Notes: generated from the letters alone by a model not told the origin. DNA of 48,211 nt from Neisseriales bacterium (GCA_008017155.1 SSGX01000041.1:1-48211), one strand, 5' to 3'; counted from the first letter of the stretch, positions 1 through 8,457 are shown. A program made the numbers and translations.

Positions 1-282
1 ACCGACTTAAAAAATCCTAATTTTGCCAAGGTTGCTGAAGCTATCGGGATTAAAGGTATTTTTATTAACAAACCAGAAGATATTGAATCAGGTTTGAAAG
101 AGGCATTTGCACATGATGGTCCTGTGGTAGTTGATGTACAAGTTAGTTCACATGAGCTAATTATGCCACCAAAGGTAGAAATTGACCAAGTAAAAGGCTT
201 TGCACTATATGCCAGTAGAGTAATTCTTGATGGTGATTTCAAAACATTGATTGATTTAGCAAAAGAAAACTTGTTCCACTAG
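1..282 (+). CDS. poxB: Pyruvate dehydrogenase (quinone), C-terminal part
   Basis: Reading frame open from the first base of the window to a TAA at 280-282; only the last 93 codons are present, and the true start lies upstream. The peptide has the end of a thiamine-diphosphate-binding domain (FAKVAEAIGIKG, then DGPVVVDVQV) followed by a tail (MPPKVEIDQVKGFALY, then LIDLAKENL) that matches the membrane-binding end of PoxB-type pyruvate:quinone oxidoreductases better than acetolactate synthases. PoxB decarboxylates pyruvate to acetate and CO2 and passes electrons to ubiquinone at the inner membrane. A hairpin terminator follows 24 bases after the stop. A related TPP enzyme of the acetolactate synthase/oxalyl-CoA group cannot be wholly excluded from this fragment. 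Confidence 0.8.
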   Translation, partial: TDLKNPNFAKVAEAIGIKGIFINKPEDIESGLKEAFAHDGPVVVDVQVSSHELIMPPKVEIDQVKGFALYASRVILDGDFKTLIDLAKENLFH

Positions 283-305
283 TTAAATTTGCTAAGCCAT
301 CTTCT

Positions 306-339
306 GCGGGCAGTATATTATTTCAACTGTCCGCTTTTT
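306..339 (+). terminator. Rho-independent terminator after poxB
   Basis: An 8-bp stem (306-313 with 327-334, one G-T wobble) closes a 13-base AT-rich loop and is followed by a T5 run. It lies just after the poxB stop and ends that transcript before erpA. Confidence 0.75.
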
Positions 340-437
340 ATTAAAATGGTTGTATTCAAGTATCAATTAACATTGATTATTTAAGATGAAAAAGGGTGAG
401 GCTTACCAAAGTCTCTTATTTAAATTACTCTGTGGTT

Positions 438-500
438 ACCTCCTTTCAGACTCGCTGCTTTAAACTTCAATGTAAGGAGGGAGAGTCACAAAGTGGAGGT
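438..500. other. Interrupted inverted repeat in the poxB-erpA gap
   Basis: The 350-base gap before erpA has no convincing gene. It holds an interrupted dyad: ACCTCC-TTT-(2)-GACTC at 438-453 pairs with GAGTC-(2)-AAA-(2)-GGAGGT at 483-500. A second pairing option inside it, CCTCCTT with AAGGAGG, would compete with the outer stem. No clear T-run follows. It may be a small RNA, a decayed repeat or chance. The arm CTGTGGTTACCTCCTTTC resembles the 3' end of 16S rRNA, probably by coincidence. Confidence 0.35.
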
Positions 501-569
501 TTTGCTATTCCTCATGATTTTTCCCGTGGATAGAAAATTTATGTTGTTGCTTTTATTAAAGAATAAACC

Positions 570-599
570 TAGACATTAGTAGCAATTCTTTGCTATAAT
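570..599 (+). promoter_or_regulatory. Promoter of erpA
   Basis: TAGACA at 570-575 (-35) and a perfect TATAAT at 594-599 (-10), 18 bases apart, with TGC directly before the -10. Transcription would begin near 606, giving a leader of about 30 bases before the erpA start. Confidence 0.65.
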
Positions 600-634
600 A
601 AAGATATAACTATATTTTAAATTTGGAATAAAAA

Positions 635-967
635 ATGGAAGTGGCAATTAATTTTACTGATAGTGCTGTAAGCAAGGTACGTGAGCTAATAGAAGAAGAA
701 AGTAATCCTGATCTTAAATTAAGAGTTTTTATTACTGGTGGTGGCTGTTCTGGGTTTCAGTATGGTTTTACTTTTGATGAAATAGCAAATGAAGATGATT
801 TTGTGATTGATCGGGAAGGCGTGAAATTTCTTGTCGATACAATGTCATATCAATATCTAGTTGGTGCTGAGATTGATTATATTGATTCCTTTGAAGGCTC
901 TCAGTTTACTATTAAAAACCCAAATGCTCAAACTACTTGTGGGTGCGGATCCTCTTTTTCTGTTTGA
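635..967 (+). CDS. erpA: Iron-sulfur cluster insertion protein ErpA
   Basis: A 110-residue A-type Fe-S carrier that receives a cluster and hands it to apo-proteins such as the isoprenoid enzymes IspG/IspH. The three cluster-binding cysteines are present: Cys38 in [11 protein letters not shown], and Cys102 and Cys104 in the C-terminal CGCGSSFSV. The long matches around FDEI and [13 protein letters not shown] [15 protein letters not shown] place it with ErpA rather than IscA or SufA. Length is normal. A good sigma-70 promoter lies 35 bases upstream and GGAA sits seven bases before the ATG. It is the first gene of a rightward run with a small secreted protein, plsY, hemH and glmS. The erpA text is closer to betaproteobacterial than to enterobacterial ErpA, as far as I can judge by memory. 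Confidence 0.95.
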   Translation: MEVAINFTDSAVSKVRELIEEESNPDLKLRVFITGGGCSGFQYGFTFDEIANEDDFVIDREGVKFLVDTMSYQYLVGAEIDYIDSFEGSQFTIKNPNAQTTCGCGSSFSV

Positions 968-1001
968 ATATGAGCCAACATAGAAAGGGAGCTTTCAGGA
1001 A

Positions 1002-1544
1002 ATGTCTGGATTAAGGTTATTCATGCTTTTTGTTATGTTTGCGTCGAAAGCTTTCTCCATAAATATGAATGACTTCGTTCCTGATTTTCTTGATCCATCT
1101 AGCCATAAAACAGAAAGTAGCATTGATCCACAAGTAGCATTTAGTTTACCTACTGATACGAAAAAACGTTCTGCAAGTGCTGATAGTGCTTGGTATTGTA
1201 ATCGAAAGCAGAATGTTTTTTGTAATCATAAGAAGGAAAGCTCCGAGATAACTGCTACAGCAGAGAGTGCTGGAGTTGGAGGTAATGGTATTGCAAATGA
1301 TGCATATACTGGCGCAAATGGCAGTTATTTTAATCGTAATAGCAATAATTATGACCAAAATGCTGTTAATAATTTTAATATTACTAATTCCAATCAGGCT
1401 GCAATGCAGGTTTATTCTCCAAAATTGAATAACTCATCAATGGAAGACCAGCTCCGTAATAATGTAACTGTTCCCGTACAAGCAGGAAAAAATACCAATG
1501 TCAATATTGGACAACAACAAATTGAATTTAATATAAAATACTAA
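1002..1544 (+). CDS. Small secreted Asn-rich protein of unknown function
   Basis: A 180-residue protein I do not recognise. It begins with a short hydrophobic signal peptide (LRLFMLFVMFASKAFS, likely cleavage after the second Ala-Phe-Ser), so it should reach the periplasm or beyond. The mature part has one Cys pair near residues 65-72 (WYCNRKQNVFCN), then a low-complexity stretch rich in Asn, Gly and Ser and a polar tail. No enzymatic motif is visible. AAAGGGA lies 11 bases before the ATG; an in-frame ATG at 1023 would still leave a hydrophobic leader. It sits 34 bases after erpA and 13 before plsY on the same strand, so it is probably cotranscribed with them. Its order in this operon may be lineage specific. 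Confidence 0.6.
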   Translation: MSGLRLFMLFVMFASKAFSINMNDFVPDFLDPSSHKTESSIDPQVAFSLPTDTKKRSASADSAWYCNRKQNVFCNHKKESSEITATAESAGVGGNGIANDAYTGANGSYFNRNSNNYDQNAVNNFNITNSNQAAMQVYSPKLNNSSMEDQLRNNVTVPVQAGKNTNVNIGQQQIEFNIKY

Positions 1545-1557
1545 AGAGGAATTCTTA

Positions 1558-2469
1558 ATGATGCTATATTCAATGCTCATTATTGCCTATTTATTGGGTT
1601 CTCTGTCTTTTGCTATCATTGTTTCAAAGTTTATGAAACTTGAGGATCCGCGTAGTTATGGTTCGCAGAATGCAGGTGCAACTAATGTAATGCGTAGTGG
1701 TAATAAGAAAGCTGCTATTTTTACGCTTTTGGGTGATTTAATCAAAGGACTTTTAGTTGTTTTGATTGCTCGCTTTATTACCCGCGGGATTGATGGTGGC
1801 GATGCCATTGTTGGTTTGTGTGGCGTAATGGCTGTAATTGGCCATATTTATCCGATCTTTTTCAAGTTTAAAGGTGGGAAAGGTGTCGCAACAGCAATTG
1901 GCGTAATGCTTGGACTAAATCCTTATTTGGCTTTGCTTTTGGTTGTCACTTGGATCATTGTCTTTAAGCTCTCTCGCGTTTCTTCTCTTTCGGCAATTAT
2001 AGCTACACTAATGTCTCCATTATATGCTTATATCCTAATGGGTAATTCATCTTATTTTGGCGCAACTACCATAGTAGCATTTTTTGTAGTTTATAAACAT
2101 AAAGATAACATTATTCGCTTGATAAAGGGTACGGAAGGTAGTTTTAAGCAAAAAAAAGAAAGCGATGATACCCTTGAGGATGTAGTTCATATCGCTGCGG
2201 TGACAGAGGGGATTATCGAAGAGGATATAGATGAAGGGATTAGACTTGACTACTATAAAATATTAGGTGTTTCCAAGTCTGCTAATGAAGATGAAATAGC
2301 GATTGCTTATCATAATCAAATAACAAAGAAAATTAACGAAGATAGTATTGATGAAGTGGTTTATACCTCTACACAAATTGAGGAGGCATATGCGATCTTG
2401 AGTGATCCTCAGAAACGTAAATCTTATGACGAAAGTAGAGTTTATAGCTCTGAAGAAGTGGGGGATTAA
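1558..2469 (+). CDS. plsY: Glycerol-3-phosphate acyltransferase PlsY with a C-terminal J-like domain
   Basis: Residues 1-200 are a complete PlsY, the multi-spanning inner-membrane enzyme that moves an acyl group from acyl-phosphate to glycerol-3-phosphate, the first step of phospholipid synthesis. The family motifs are visible: SQNAGATN at 36-43, GHIYPIFFKFKGGKG starting at 95, and LSRVSSLSA near 140. Usual PlsY proteins stop near 200 residues; this one continues to 303. After an acidic linker, DYYKILGVSKSANEDEI begins at 231 and is the helix-I start of a DnaJ J domain, ending in AYAILSDPQKRKSYDE, the usual helix-IV end. The HPD tripeptide needed to stimulate Hsp70 is absent from the middle (YHNQITKKINED), so ordinary DnaK stimulation is unlikely. 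AGAGGA lies seven bases before the ATG. No frameshift is visible at the junction. Confidence 0.9.
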   Translation: MMLYSMLIIAYLLGSLSFAIIVSKFMKLEDPRSYGSQNAGATNVMRSGNKKAAIFTLLGDLIKGLLVVLIARFITRGIDGGDAIVGLCGVMAVIGHIYPIFFKFKGGKGVATAIGVMLGLNPYLALLLVVTWIIVFKLSRVSSLSAIIATLMSPLYAYILMGNSSYFGATTIVAFFVVYKHKDNIIRLIKGTEGSFKQKKESDDTLEDVVHIAAVTEGIIEEDIDEGIRLDYYKILGVSKSANEDEIAIAYHNQITKKINEDSIDEVVYTSTQIEEAYAILSDPQKRKSYDESRVYSSEEVGD

Positions 2470-2471
2470 AT

Positions 2472-3443
2472 TTGAGTAATTTCTCACGAAAATTAGTTTT
2501 ATTGGTTAATCTGGGCTCACCTGATGAGCTTTCGGTTGTGGCTATCCGTAAATTTTTACGGATATTTTTATCAGATCAGCGAGTTGTTGGCTTACCAAAA
2601 TTATTGTGGTACCCTATCTTGTATGGGATTATTTTACCGATTCGGGCAAAAAAACTACTCCATAAATACCAACAAATCTGGCATTCTAGTAATAGCTCTC
2701 CTTTAGTTTACTATACTCAGGAGCAGTCGCGGTTATTACAAGAAAAAATTGCTAATGGCTATGCTGTTGACTATGCCTTTAGTTATGGAAGCACTTCGAT
2801 AGCTGAAGTACTTAATCAAGAGAAATACAAACATCTTGAGAGTTTGATTGTTATTCCACTATATCCACAATTTTCAAGTTCAACTACTGCAAGTGTGTTT
2901 GATCAATTAGCTAAATACTATAGAGCAAAATACTTCATCCCGGAGATACGGCTAATCAATAGTTTTTATAATAATCCAGTTTATATTAAAGCTATTGCTG
3001 ATAAAATCAGGCAGCATTGGGAGCTAAATGGGCGAGCAGAACGTTTATTAGTCAGCTTTCATTCAGTTCCGGTAGCTCTTATTGAAAAGGGTGACAGTTA
3101 TTTTGAAGAATGCAAATTAACTTACTTTTTGCTGTGCAAAGAATTAGGAATAAACCCGGAGGTTGATGCAAAATTATCCTTCCAGTCTAAATTTGGGCGG
3201 GCAAAATGGATTGAACCTGCGACAAGTGATGTGGTTGAATTATTCGCAAAAACACAAATAAAAACAGTCGATGTGGTTTGCCCAGGTTTTATGAGTGATT
3301 GTCTTGAAACCCTTGAGGAAATTGCTATAATGAATAAAGAGATCTTTATTGCTAATGGTGGGCAGGATTTAAGATATATCTCATGTCTCAACGATGATCC
3401 GGTGGTTGCAGATATATTGAACGAATTAATTAGAAAAGAATAG
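2472..3443 (+). CDS. hemH: Ferrochelatase
   Basis: A 323-residue ferrochelatase that inserts Fe2+ into protoporphyrin IX to give protoheme; it acts at the cytoplasmic face of the membrane. It starts with the family signature LVNLGSPDELSVVAIRKFL, carries the metal-handling His197 in SFHSVP and the acidic residue Glu279 in CPGFMSDCLETLEEI. Length is typical. The start is a TTG three bases after the plsY stop, preceded by a G-rich GTGGGGGA that overlaps the plsY end, so translation is probably coupled to plsY. The following gene glmS begins 13 bases after its stop. Grouping with ErpA hints at shared iron/heme supply, but that is inference. Confidence 0.95.
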   Translation: MSNFSRKLVLLVNLGSPDELSVVAIRKFLRIFLSDQRVVGLPKLLWYPILYGIILPIRAKKLLHKYQQIWHSSNSSPLVYYTQEQSRLLQEKIANGYAVDYAFSYGSTSIAEVLNQEKYKHLESLIVIPLYPQFSSSTTASVFDQLAKYYRAKYFIPEIRLINSFYNNPVYIKAIADKIRQHWELNGRAERLLVSFHSVPVALIEKGDSYFEECKLTYFLLCKELGINPEVDAKLSFQSKFGRAKWIEPATSDVVELFAKTQIKTVDVVCPGFMSDCLETLEEIAIMNKEIFIANGGQDLRYISCLNDDPVVADILNELIRKE

Positions 3444-3456
3444 AGGAAGTAAGTAA

Positions 3457-5283
3457 ATGTGCGGAGTAGTTGGTGGTGTTGGTGAACGTAATGTAGTGTC
3501 GGTGATTCTTGAGGGGTTATCGCGACTTGAGTATCGTGGTTATGATTCTGTCGGGGTTGCAATCATTGACGATGATGGTAATTTGACGCGCCAACGAGTA
3601 ACAGGTCGTGTGCGTCAACTAACTGAATTATGTCAGCAAACAAAATTTAAGGCGCATATCGGGATTGGACATACCCGTTGGGCAACCCATGGTGGTGTTA
3701 CTGAAACTAACGCTCATCCACATTTTTCTAAAGATACTTTAGCGATAGTGCACAATGGAATAATTGAAAACTATGCAGAACTTCGTAGTGAATTGATTGA
3801 AAAAGGCTATGTTTTTGATTCTGAAACTGATACCGAAGTTATAGTTCATTTAGTTCATTCAATTTATGCTGAGACTAAGGATTTATTAGTTTCCTTAAAA
3901 CAAGCTATAAGCCGCTTACATGGTGCATATGCAATTGGTCTAATTAATCGCGAAAACCCACAAGAAATCCTTTGTGCTAGAGCTGGTTCACCAATGGTAA
4001 TTGGGCTAGGTATTGAGGAGAACTATTTCGCCTCTGATGTTTCTGCTTTATTGCCAGTAACACAGAAATTCGTCTATCTAGAAGAGGGTGATATTGCTAG
4101 GATAACTATTGATGGTTACCAAATTTGGGATAATATGGGTAATCTAGTTACCCGTCAAGTAAGTATCAGTGAACTTTCTGCGGCGGCAACCGAGCTTGGG
4201 CATTATCGGCACTATATGCAAAAAGAAATATTTGAGCAATCAAGAGCAATTGCTGATACTATGCAGCAGCTAGGGAATGGTTTTGATCCGGCAATATTTG
4301 GTGCTGAAGCAGAAAATATATTTAAGTCAATTAATAAGGTGCAAATTATTGCTTGTGGAACCAGTTATAATGCGGGTTCGATTGCTAAATACTGGATAGA
4401 GGAGTTTGCTAACCTAGAGTGTGCGGTGGATATTGCCAGTGAGTATCGTTACCGGAAAATTCCAGCGAATAAAGATACCCTGGTTATTAGTATTTCGCAA
4501 TCTGGTGAAACTGCTGATACTATGGCAAGCATTAAGTATGCGATTGAATTGGGAATGGTTAATACGCTAGCAATTTGTAATGTACCAGAAAGTAGCTTGA
4601 TTAGGTTATCTAAATTAAAAGTTTTAACTCAGGCAGGTCCAGAAATTGGTGTAGCTTCAACCAAAGCCTTTACAACTCAGTTGGTAGTGTTACTATATCT
4701 TGCCTTTACCTTAGCTAAGGTGCGTGGTCAGTTACACGATGAATCAGAAGTAATTGAACAGGTTCGTAGATTGCCACATTTGGTGGTAGAGGCATTGTCG
4801 GTTGAAGATGAAATTAAGCAGATTGCCAAAGAGTTTGAATATAAGCACAATGCCTTATTTCTTGGGCGACATACTATGGCACCGGTAGCAATGGAAGGCG
4901 CATTGAAGCTAAAAGAAATTTCATATATTCATGCCGAGAGTTATGCAGCAGGTGAATTAAAGCATGGTCCGCTAGCATTGATTGATAAAGATATGCCTGT
5001 CATCGTTGCTATGCCGCATAATTTACTAGCAGATAAAGTTAAATCGAATGTGCAAGAAGTCTTGGCTCGTCAGGGGCAAGTTTATTTGTTTACTGATAAA
5101 GAAGACGAACTAAGTAACCAATGTTACCGGACTATAGTTATTCCAGTTAAAGGCATCCCTCCTTATCTGGCTCCGATTATCTATACAATTCCAATGCAGC
5201 TTTTGGCATATCATACTGCGATTGCCAAGGGAACCGATGTTGATAAACCAAGGAATTTGGCGAAATCAGTTACTGTTGAATAA
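3457..5283 (+). CDS. glmS: Glutamine-fructose-6-phosphate aminotransferase
   Basis: A 608-residue GlmS that makes glucosamine-6-phosphate from fructose-6-phosphate and glutamine, the entry step to UDP-GlcNAc for peptidoglycan and lipopolysaccharide. The N-terminal glutaminase domain (1 to about 215) starts MCGVVGGVGERN, giving Cys as the N-terminal nucleophile after Met removal; THWA-like HTRWATHGG follows. Two SIS sugar-isomerase domains (about 290-430 and 460-600) contain ISQSGETADT and the C-terminal DKPRNLAKSVTVE with the catalytic Lys. Length equals the usual 609. GAGGAAG lies before the ATG. It is the last gene of the run and is followed by a strong terminator. No glmS ribozyme is expected or seen upstream. 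Confidence 0.97.
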   Translation: MCGVVGGVGERNVVSVILEGLSRLEYRGYDSVGVAIIDDDGNLTRQRVTGRVRQLTELCQQTKFKAHIGIGHTRWATHGGVTETNAHPHFSKDTLAIVHNGIIENYAELRSELIEKGYVFDSETDTEVIVHLVHSIYAETKDLLVSLKQAISRLHGAYAIGLINRENPQEILCARAGSPMVIGLGIEENYFASDVSALLPVTQKFVYLEEGDIARITIDGYQIWDNMGNLVTRQVSISELSAAATELGHYRHYMQKEIFEQSRAIADTMQQLGNGFDPAIFGAEAENIFKSINKVQIIACGTSYNAGSIAKYWIEEFANLECAVDIASEYRYRKIPANKDTLVISISQSGETADTMASIKYAIELGMVNTLAICNVPESSLIRLSKLKVLTQAGPEIGVASTKAFTTQLVVLLYLAFTLAKVRGQLHDESEVIEQVRRLPHLVVEALSVEDEIKQIAKEFEYKHNALFLGRHTMAPVAMEGALKLKEISYIHAESYAAGELKHGPLALIDKDMPVIVAMPHNLLADKVKSNVQEVLARQGQVYLFTDKEDELSNQCYRTIVIPVKGIPPYLAPIIYTIPMQLLAYHTAIAKGTDVDKPRNLAKSVTVE

Positions 5284-5288
5284 AAAAT

Positions 5289-5324
5289 AAAATCCGGATG
5301 TGGTGGTTTTTGCATCCGGATTTT
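5289..5324. terminator. Bidirectional terminator between glmS and the barrel gene
   Basis: A perfect 12-bp stem (5289-5300 with 5313-5324) with a 12-base loop; A-run on the left and T-run on the right. It can end both glmS (rightward) and the convergent outer-membrane protein gene (leftward). Confidence 0.9.
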
Positions 5325-5346
5325 ATTACATGGAAGAACTTGAAAG

Positions 5347-6015
5347 TTAGAATAGGTAACCCACTCTAACATTAATTGAACTATTTCCATCTCCTCCACC
5401 AACTGTACCTTGCGAATTGAACGAGTTGGTATAACTATAGCCAGCACCGAGTAAGACAGTTTTTGATATGTCATACTGAATTTCAGGTGTTATCGCATAA
5501 GCAAAATTTTGCCCATCAGTAGTTGCACTACTGCCACCAACATTGGATGTAGTTGTAACCCCGGTTTGTATTCCGTAGATATTCATGTCTAATGCTAATT
5601 TTAATGAATCAAGGAGTCGGTATTCAGGCTTAATTCCGAGAGCATATTGATATTGAGTTCCATTCCCCTGTGGTCCACCACCCTGTTGCATACTTAAACC
5701 AATATATGGAATTAGCTGAAATCCATTCGAATCATTCTGGAAAAATTGGAACGCATATCCTCCCTTGATTCCAAAGTTTGAAAGAACATCGGCATTTTTA
5801 TTCGTGCCGGAGATAGCATTTGCATTTAACCAAATATCATTTTTGGTCTGTACCGTACCACCAACACCCCATTGATTGTAGCTGGCATAAGTTCCTTCGT
5901 TTGGTGCAAGATAATTATATTGTGCATATATATTGTTATTAAACTCTTGAAAAGAGTCTGCATAACTGAAGCTTCCGATGCAACCAAAGATTGTTCCAAA
6001 AATCAATTTTTTCAT
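5347..6015 (-). CDS. Outer-membrane beta-barrel protein
   Basis: A 222-residue protein with a signal peptide (MKKLIFGTIFGCIGSFSYA, cleavage before DS). The rest alternates short polar and aromatic stretches typical of transmembrane beta strands, and it ends in VRVGYLF; a final Phe is the usual signal for insertion by the BAM complex. It resembles the eight-strand OmpA/OmpW-size barrels but I cannot assign a family. I chose the start at 6015 because GGAGG lies four to five bases upstream; an in-frame ATG further upstream at 6102 would add 29 residues before the signal peptide and has no such site. It is transcribed alone, toward glmS, and diverges from the DUF47-pit pair. Function (channel, adhesin or structural) is unknown. 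Confidence 0.8.
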   Translation of the reverse strand: MKKLIFGTIFGCIGSFSYADSFQEFNNNIYAQYNYLAPNEGTYASYNQWGVGGTVQTKNDIWLNANAISGTNKNADVLSNFGIKGGYAFQFFQNDSNGFQLIPYIGLSMQQGGGPQGNGTQYQYALGIKPEYRLLDSLKLALDMNIYGIQTGVTTTSNVGGSSATTDGQNFAYAITPEIQYDISKTVLLGAGYSYTNSFNSQGTVGGGDGNSSINVRVGYLF

Positions 6016-6352
6016 ATTACCTCCAAAGATTTTATTAACTATGGCTTTAGGTTGTGATTGTATAGTTGATGCGTAAATAAAATTGTCCATATTTGTGGAC
6101 AAATTATTCTTGTTCTCTTAGAGGTTTAGTATTATCTGCTATATTTTTATAATAATTACAATGGGTTACTCGGTAAGCTTAGGTGATATGATCTTCTATT
6201 AACAAGTTTGTAATTTTTTGGTTAATTTTTGGTTGTAACTCATTGATATTAATTGATAAATATCTTACATTGATAAATTTAAAAAAATAAAACTCAGTTT
6301 GTGTATGGTTATGATATTATACTGGCGTATAAAATAAATAGGAGTCTATGGC

Positions 6353-7000
6353 GTGTTACGTCGAATAATTAAAGCTATATTACCAAGTAAAGGTGAAGTA
6401 TTTTTTAATATGTTTGTGGAAGCTGCAACTAATGCACATGAAGCTGCAATTGTTTTTACCGAGATTATCAATACTAATGATAAAACTCGCGAGGCGCAAT
6501 TATCTTCTGATTTACGTAGTAAGCGCCAGAAAGCAGTTGAAATAGAAAAAAAAGTACTGATTGAATTAAATAATCAGTTTATTACACCACTTGATCGTGG
6601 TGATATTCAGGAATTATCGGTTCTTCTTTTGAAGCTTACTAAGCGAATAGTTAAAATTAATCAAAAGCTTAAAATTTATAGTATTGATGCTAGAGCAGAT
6701 GATTGCCTAATCCGTAGTGCAACTACTCTCCAGAATATTACCAAAGTTTTAGTTGATATTATGCTCGCCCTAAAAAATGGTAATTATGAACGTATTTCCA
6801 AAGACGATCAAAAGACTGATGAGTTTGATGATAGTATGATTGAAGACTTACGTCATGCTATGAAGGAAATGTATTCTGGTAATTATGATACAATGACCAT
6901 CCTTAAATTGAAAGAAATCTATAAAAGTATAGAAAATGCAATTGATACCAGTGCAAATATTGCGGATCTGGTAATGCAGATTTCAATTAAGGATATGTAA
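6353..7000 (+). CDS. DUF47 / PhoU-like regulator of the Pit transporter
   Basis: A 215-residue, almost entirely helical protein of the DUF47 (YkaA-like, PhoU-related) family, which is commonly encoded directly before Pit phosphate transporters and is thought to modulate them. Visible family traits are the start LPSKGEVFFNMFVEAATNAH, a central segment around DRGDIQELS, and the later RADDCLIRSATTLQ. The start is a GTG at 6353 with GGAG at 6341-6344; an out-of-frame ATG at 6348 opens a six-codon frame that overlaps this start. The stop is two bases before the pit start, so both are one operon. The 250-base gap to the barrel gene must hold two divergent promoters; TATACT at 6318-6323 is a weak candidate -10. 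Confidence 0.85.
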   Translation: MLRRIIKAILPSKGEVFFNMFVEAATNAHEAAIVFTEIINTNDKTREAQLSSDLRSKRQKAVEIEKKVLIELNNQFITPLDRGDIQELSVLLLKLTKRIVKINQKLKIYSIDARADDCLIRSATTLQNITKVLVDIMLALKNGNYERISKDDQKTDEFDDSMIEDLRHAMKEMYSGNYDTMTILKLKEIYKSIENAIDTSANIADLVMQISIKDM

Positions 7001-7002
7001 TC

Positions 7003-7995
7003 ATGGCTCCCTCGGTAATTTTAATCGCTATTATTATTGTTGCTCTGGCATTTGAGTTTATTAATGGTTTTCATGATACCGCCAATGTGGTGGCTACGCC
7101 AATTGCAACACGTTCACTTTCTCCATATCAGGCAATTATCATTGCCGCAATCTTTAATTTCATCGGTGCGTTTATGGGTACAGGAGTTGCCACAACTATC
7201 AGTAAAGGTTTAGTGGACTCTACCCTTGTTACTCATGTGGTGCTAATCGCTGCCCTCGCTTCAGCTATTAGCTGGAATCTGCTTACTTGGGCATTGGGAA
7301 TACCCTCTAGCTCTTCACATGCATTGATTGGCTCTCTTGCCGGTGCAGTAATTGCTACAGATGGCTTTTCAGCTGTTAAATATGCTACTTTAGTTAATAA
7401 AGTAATTATTCCGATGGTTATCTCACCAATTTTGGCATTTTTCCTTGCGTTGACAATTATGCTGATAGTTATGCGGGCATTATATAATAATAAACACCCA
7501 CGAAAAGCAAATAACTTTATTCGCGAATTGCAAGTTTTATCAAGTAGCCTATTAGCACTTAGTCATGGCTCGAATGATGCGCAAAAAACAATGTCAATTA
7601 TAACCTTGGCACTATTCAGTTTTGGATTAGTTAGCGATGCAGCGCATATTCCAGTGTGGGTTATTGTTATTTGCGCGTTGGCAATGGCATTAGGAACTCT
7701 ATCTGGTGGGATGAAAATTATTAAAACGCTAAGTACTCGAGTTGCCAAACTGCGTCCAGCAAATGGATTTGCTGCTGAACTGAGTTCTGGTGCATTAATT
7801 CTTGCCGCTTCTCACTTCGGGCTTCCGGTTAGTACGACCCAAGCTGCATCTGGCTCAATTATGGGGGCAGGTTATACTGGTAAAGGTTTAAACTGGAATG
7901 TGGTTCGTTCAATGGTTACTGCATGGATTTTGACTTTACCTGTATGTATGTTACTTGGTGCAGCAATCTTCAAGATATTGCATATCTTCTGGTAG
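7003..7995 (+). CDS. pit: Low-affinity inorganic phosphate transporter (Pit family)
   Basis: A 330-residue inner-membrane carrier with about ten hydrophobic helices that brings in metal-phosphate with protons. The duplicated PiT signature is clear: GFHDTANVVATPIATRSL from residue 22 and LSHGSNDAQKTMSII from about 186, where the Asp residues bind substrate. PSSSSHALIGSLAGA and GLPVSTTQAASGSIMG are the paired serine-rich re-entrant segments. At 330 residues it belongs to the shorter Pit form (E. coli PitA is about 500), as is usual when a DUF47 partner is present. AAGGA lies nine bases before the ATG, inside the end of the preceding gene. A strong terminator follows. Confidence 0.93.
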   Translation: MAPSVILIAIIIVALAFEFINGFHDTANVVATPIATRSLSPYQAIIIAAIFNFIGAFMGTGVATTISKGLVDSTLVTHVVLIAALASAISWNLLTWALGIPSSSSHALIGSLAGAVIATDGFSAVKYATLVNKVIIPMVISPILAFFLALTIMLIVMRALYNNKHPRKANNFIRELQVLSSSLLALSHGSNDAQKTMSIITLALFSFGLVSDAAHIPVWVIVICALAMALGTLSGGMKIIKTLSTRVAKLRPANGFAAELSSGALILAASHFGLPVSTTQAASGSIMGAGYTGKGLNWNVVRSMVTAWILTLPVCMLLGAAIFKILHIFW

Positions 7996-8012
7996 TATAG
8001 GAATAGCTAATA

Positions 8013-8043
8013 AAAAAACCGAAGAATCAATCTTCGGTTTTTT
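8013..8043. terminator. Bidirectional terminator between pit and rpmG
   Basis: A perfect 13-bp stem (8013-8025 with 8031-8043), five-base loop, A-run to the left and T-run to the right. It serves pit rightward and the rpmB-rpmG transcript leftward. Confidence 0.9.
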
Positions 8044-8048
8044 AATGC

Positions 8049-8204
8049 TTATTTAAGTTTTGTTTCTTTATAAAGAACGTGTTTACGTGCTTTAGGATCG
8101 TACTTAGTAAGCTCTAATTTTTCGGTTGAGGTGCGTTTATTTTTAGTTGTAGTGTAAAAATGCCCCGTACCTGCCGATGATTCTAGTTTAATTTTCTCAC
8201 GCAT
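8049..8204 (-). CDS. rpmG: 50S ribosomal protein L33
   Basis: A 51-residue protein beginning [20 protein letters not shown] and ending [14 protein letters not shown], which is L33, a small protein of the 50S subunit near the E site. This is the form without the four zinc-binding cysteines, since neither CxxC pair is present. It lies 16 bases downstream of rpmB on the same strand, the usual rpmB-rpmG pair. Its stop is five bases from the bidirectional terminator stem. Confidence 0.95.
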   Translation of the reverse strand: MREKIKLESSAGTGHFYTTTKNKRTSTEKLELTKYDPKARKHVLYKETKLK

Positions 8205-8220
8205 GATTGTACCTTATAAA

Positions 8221-8457
8221 TTAGATAGCAAGACCTGTCGCGCGTAATTCGGCTAAAACTACATCAATACCTTTTTTATCAATGGTACGTAGAGCAGCAT
8301 TAGTTACACGTAGACGAACCCAACGATTTTCGCTTTCAACCCAAAATTTGCGTGATTGCAAATTTGGCAAAAAACGACGTTTGGTTTTGTTATTTGCGTG
8401 AGATACGTTGTTACCAACCATAGGCTTTTTGCCTGTCACTTGACATACTCGTGCCAT
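8221..8457 (-). CDS. rpmB: 50S ribosomal protein L28
   Basis: A 78-residue L28, the normal proteobacterial length. Visible landmarks are [20 protein letters not shown] at the start, the basic [19 protein letters not shown] core, and the C-terminal [18 protein letters not shown]. It helps to assemble the 50S subunit. AGGTGA lies eight to nine bases upstream of the ATG. First gene of the leftward rpmB-rpmG pair. Confidence 0.97.
   Translation of the reverse strand: MARVCQVTGKKPMVGNNVSHANNKTKRRFLPNLQSRKFWVESENRWVRLRVTNAALRTIDKKGIDVVLAELRATGLAI

Noticed and set aside
431..453. Fragment of a 16S rRNA gene 3' end
   Set aside because: Only about 18 bases resemble it, with a gap; no further rRNA sequence is present on either side.
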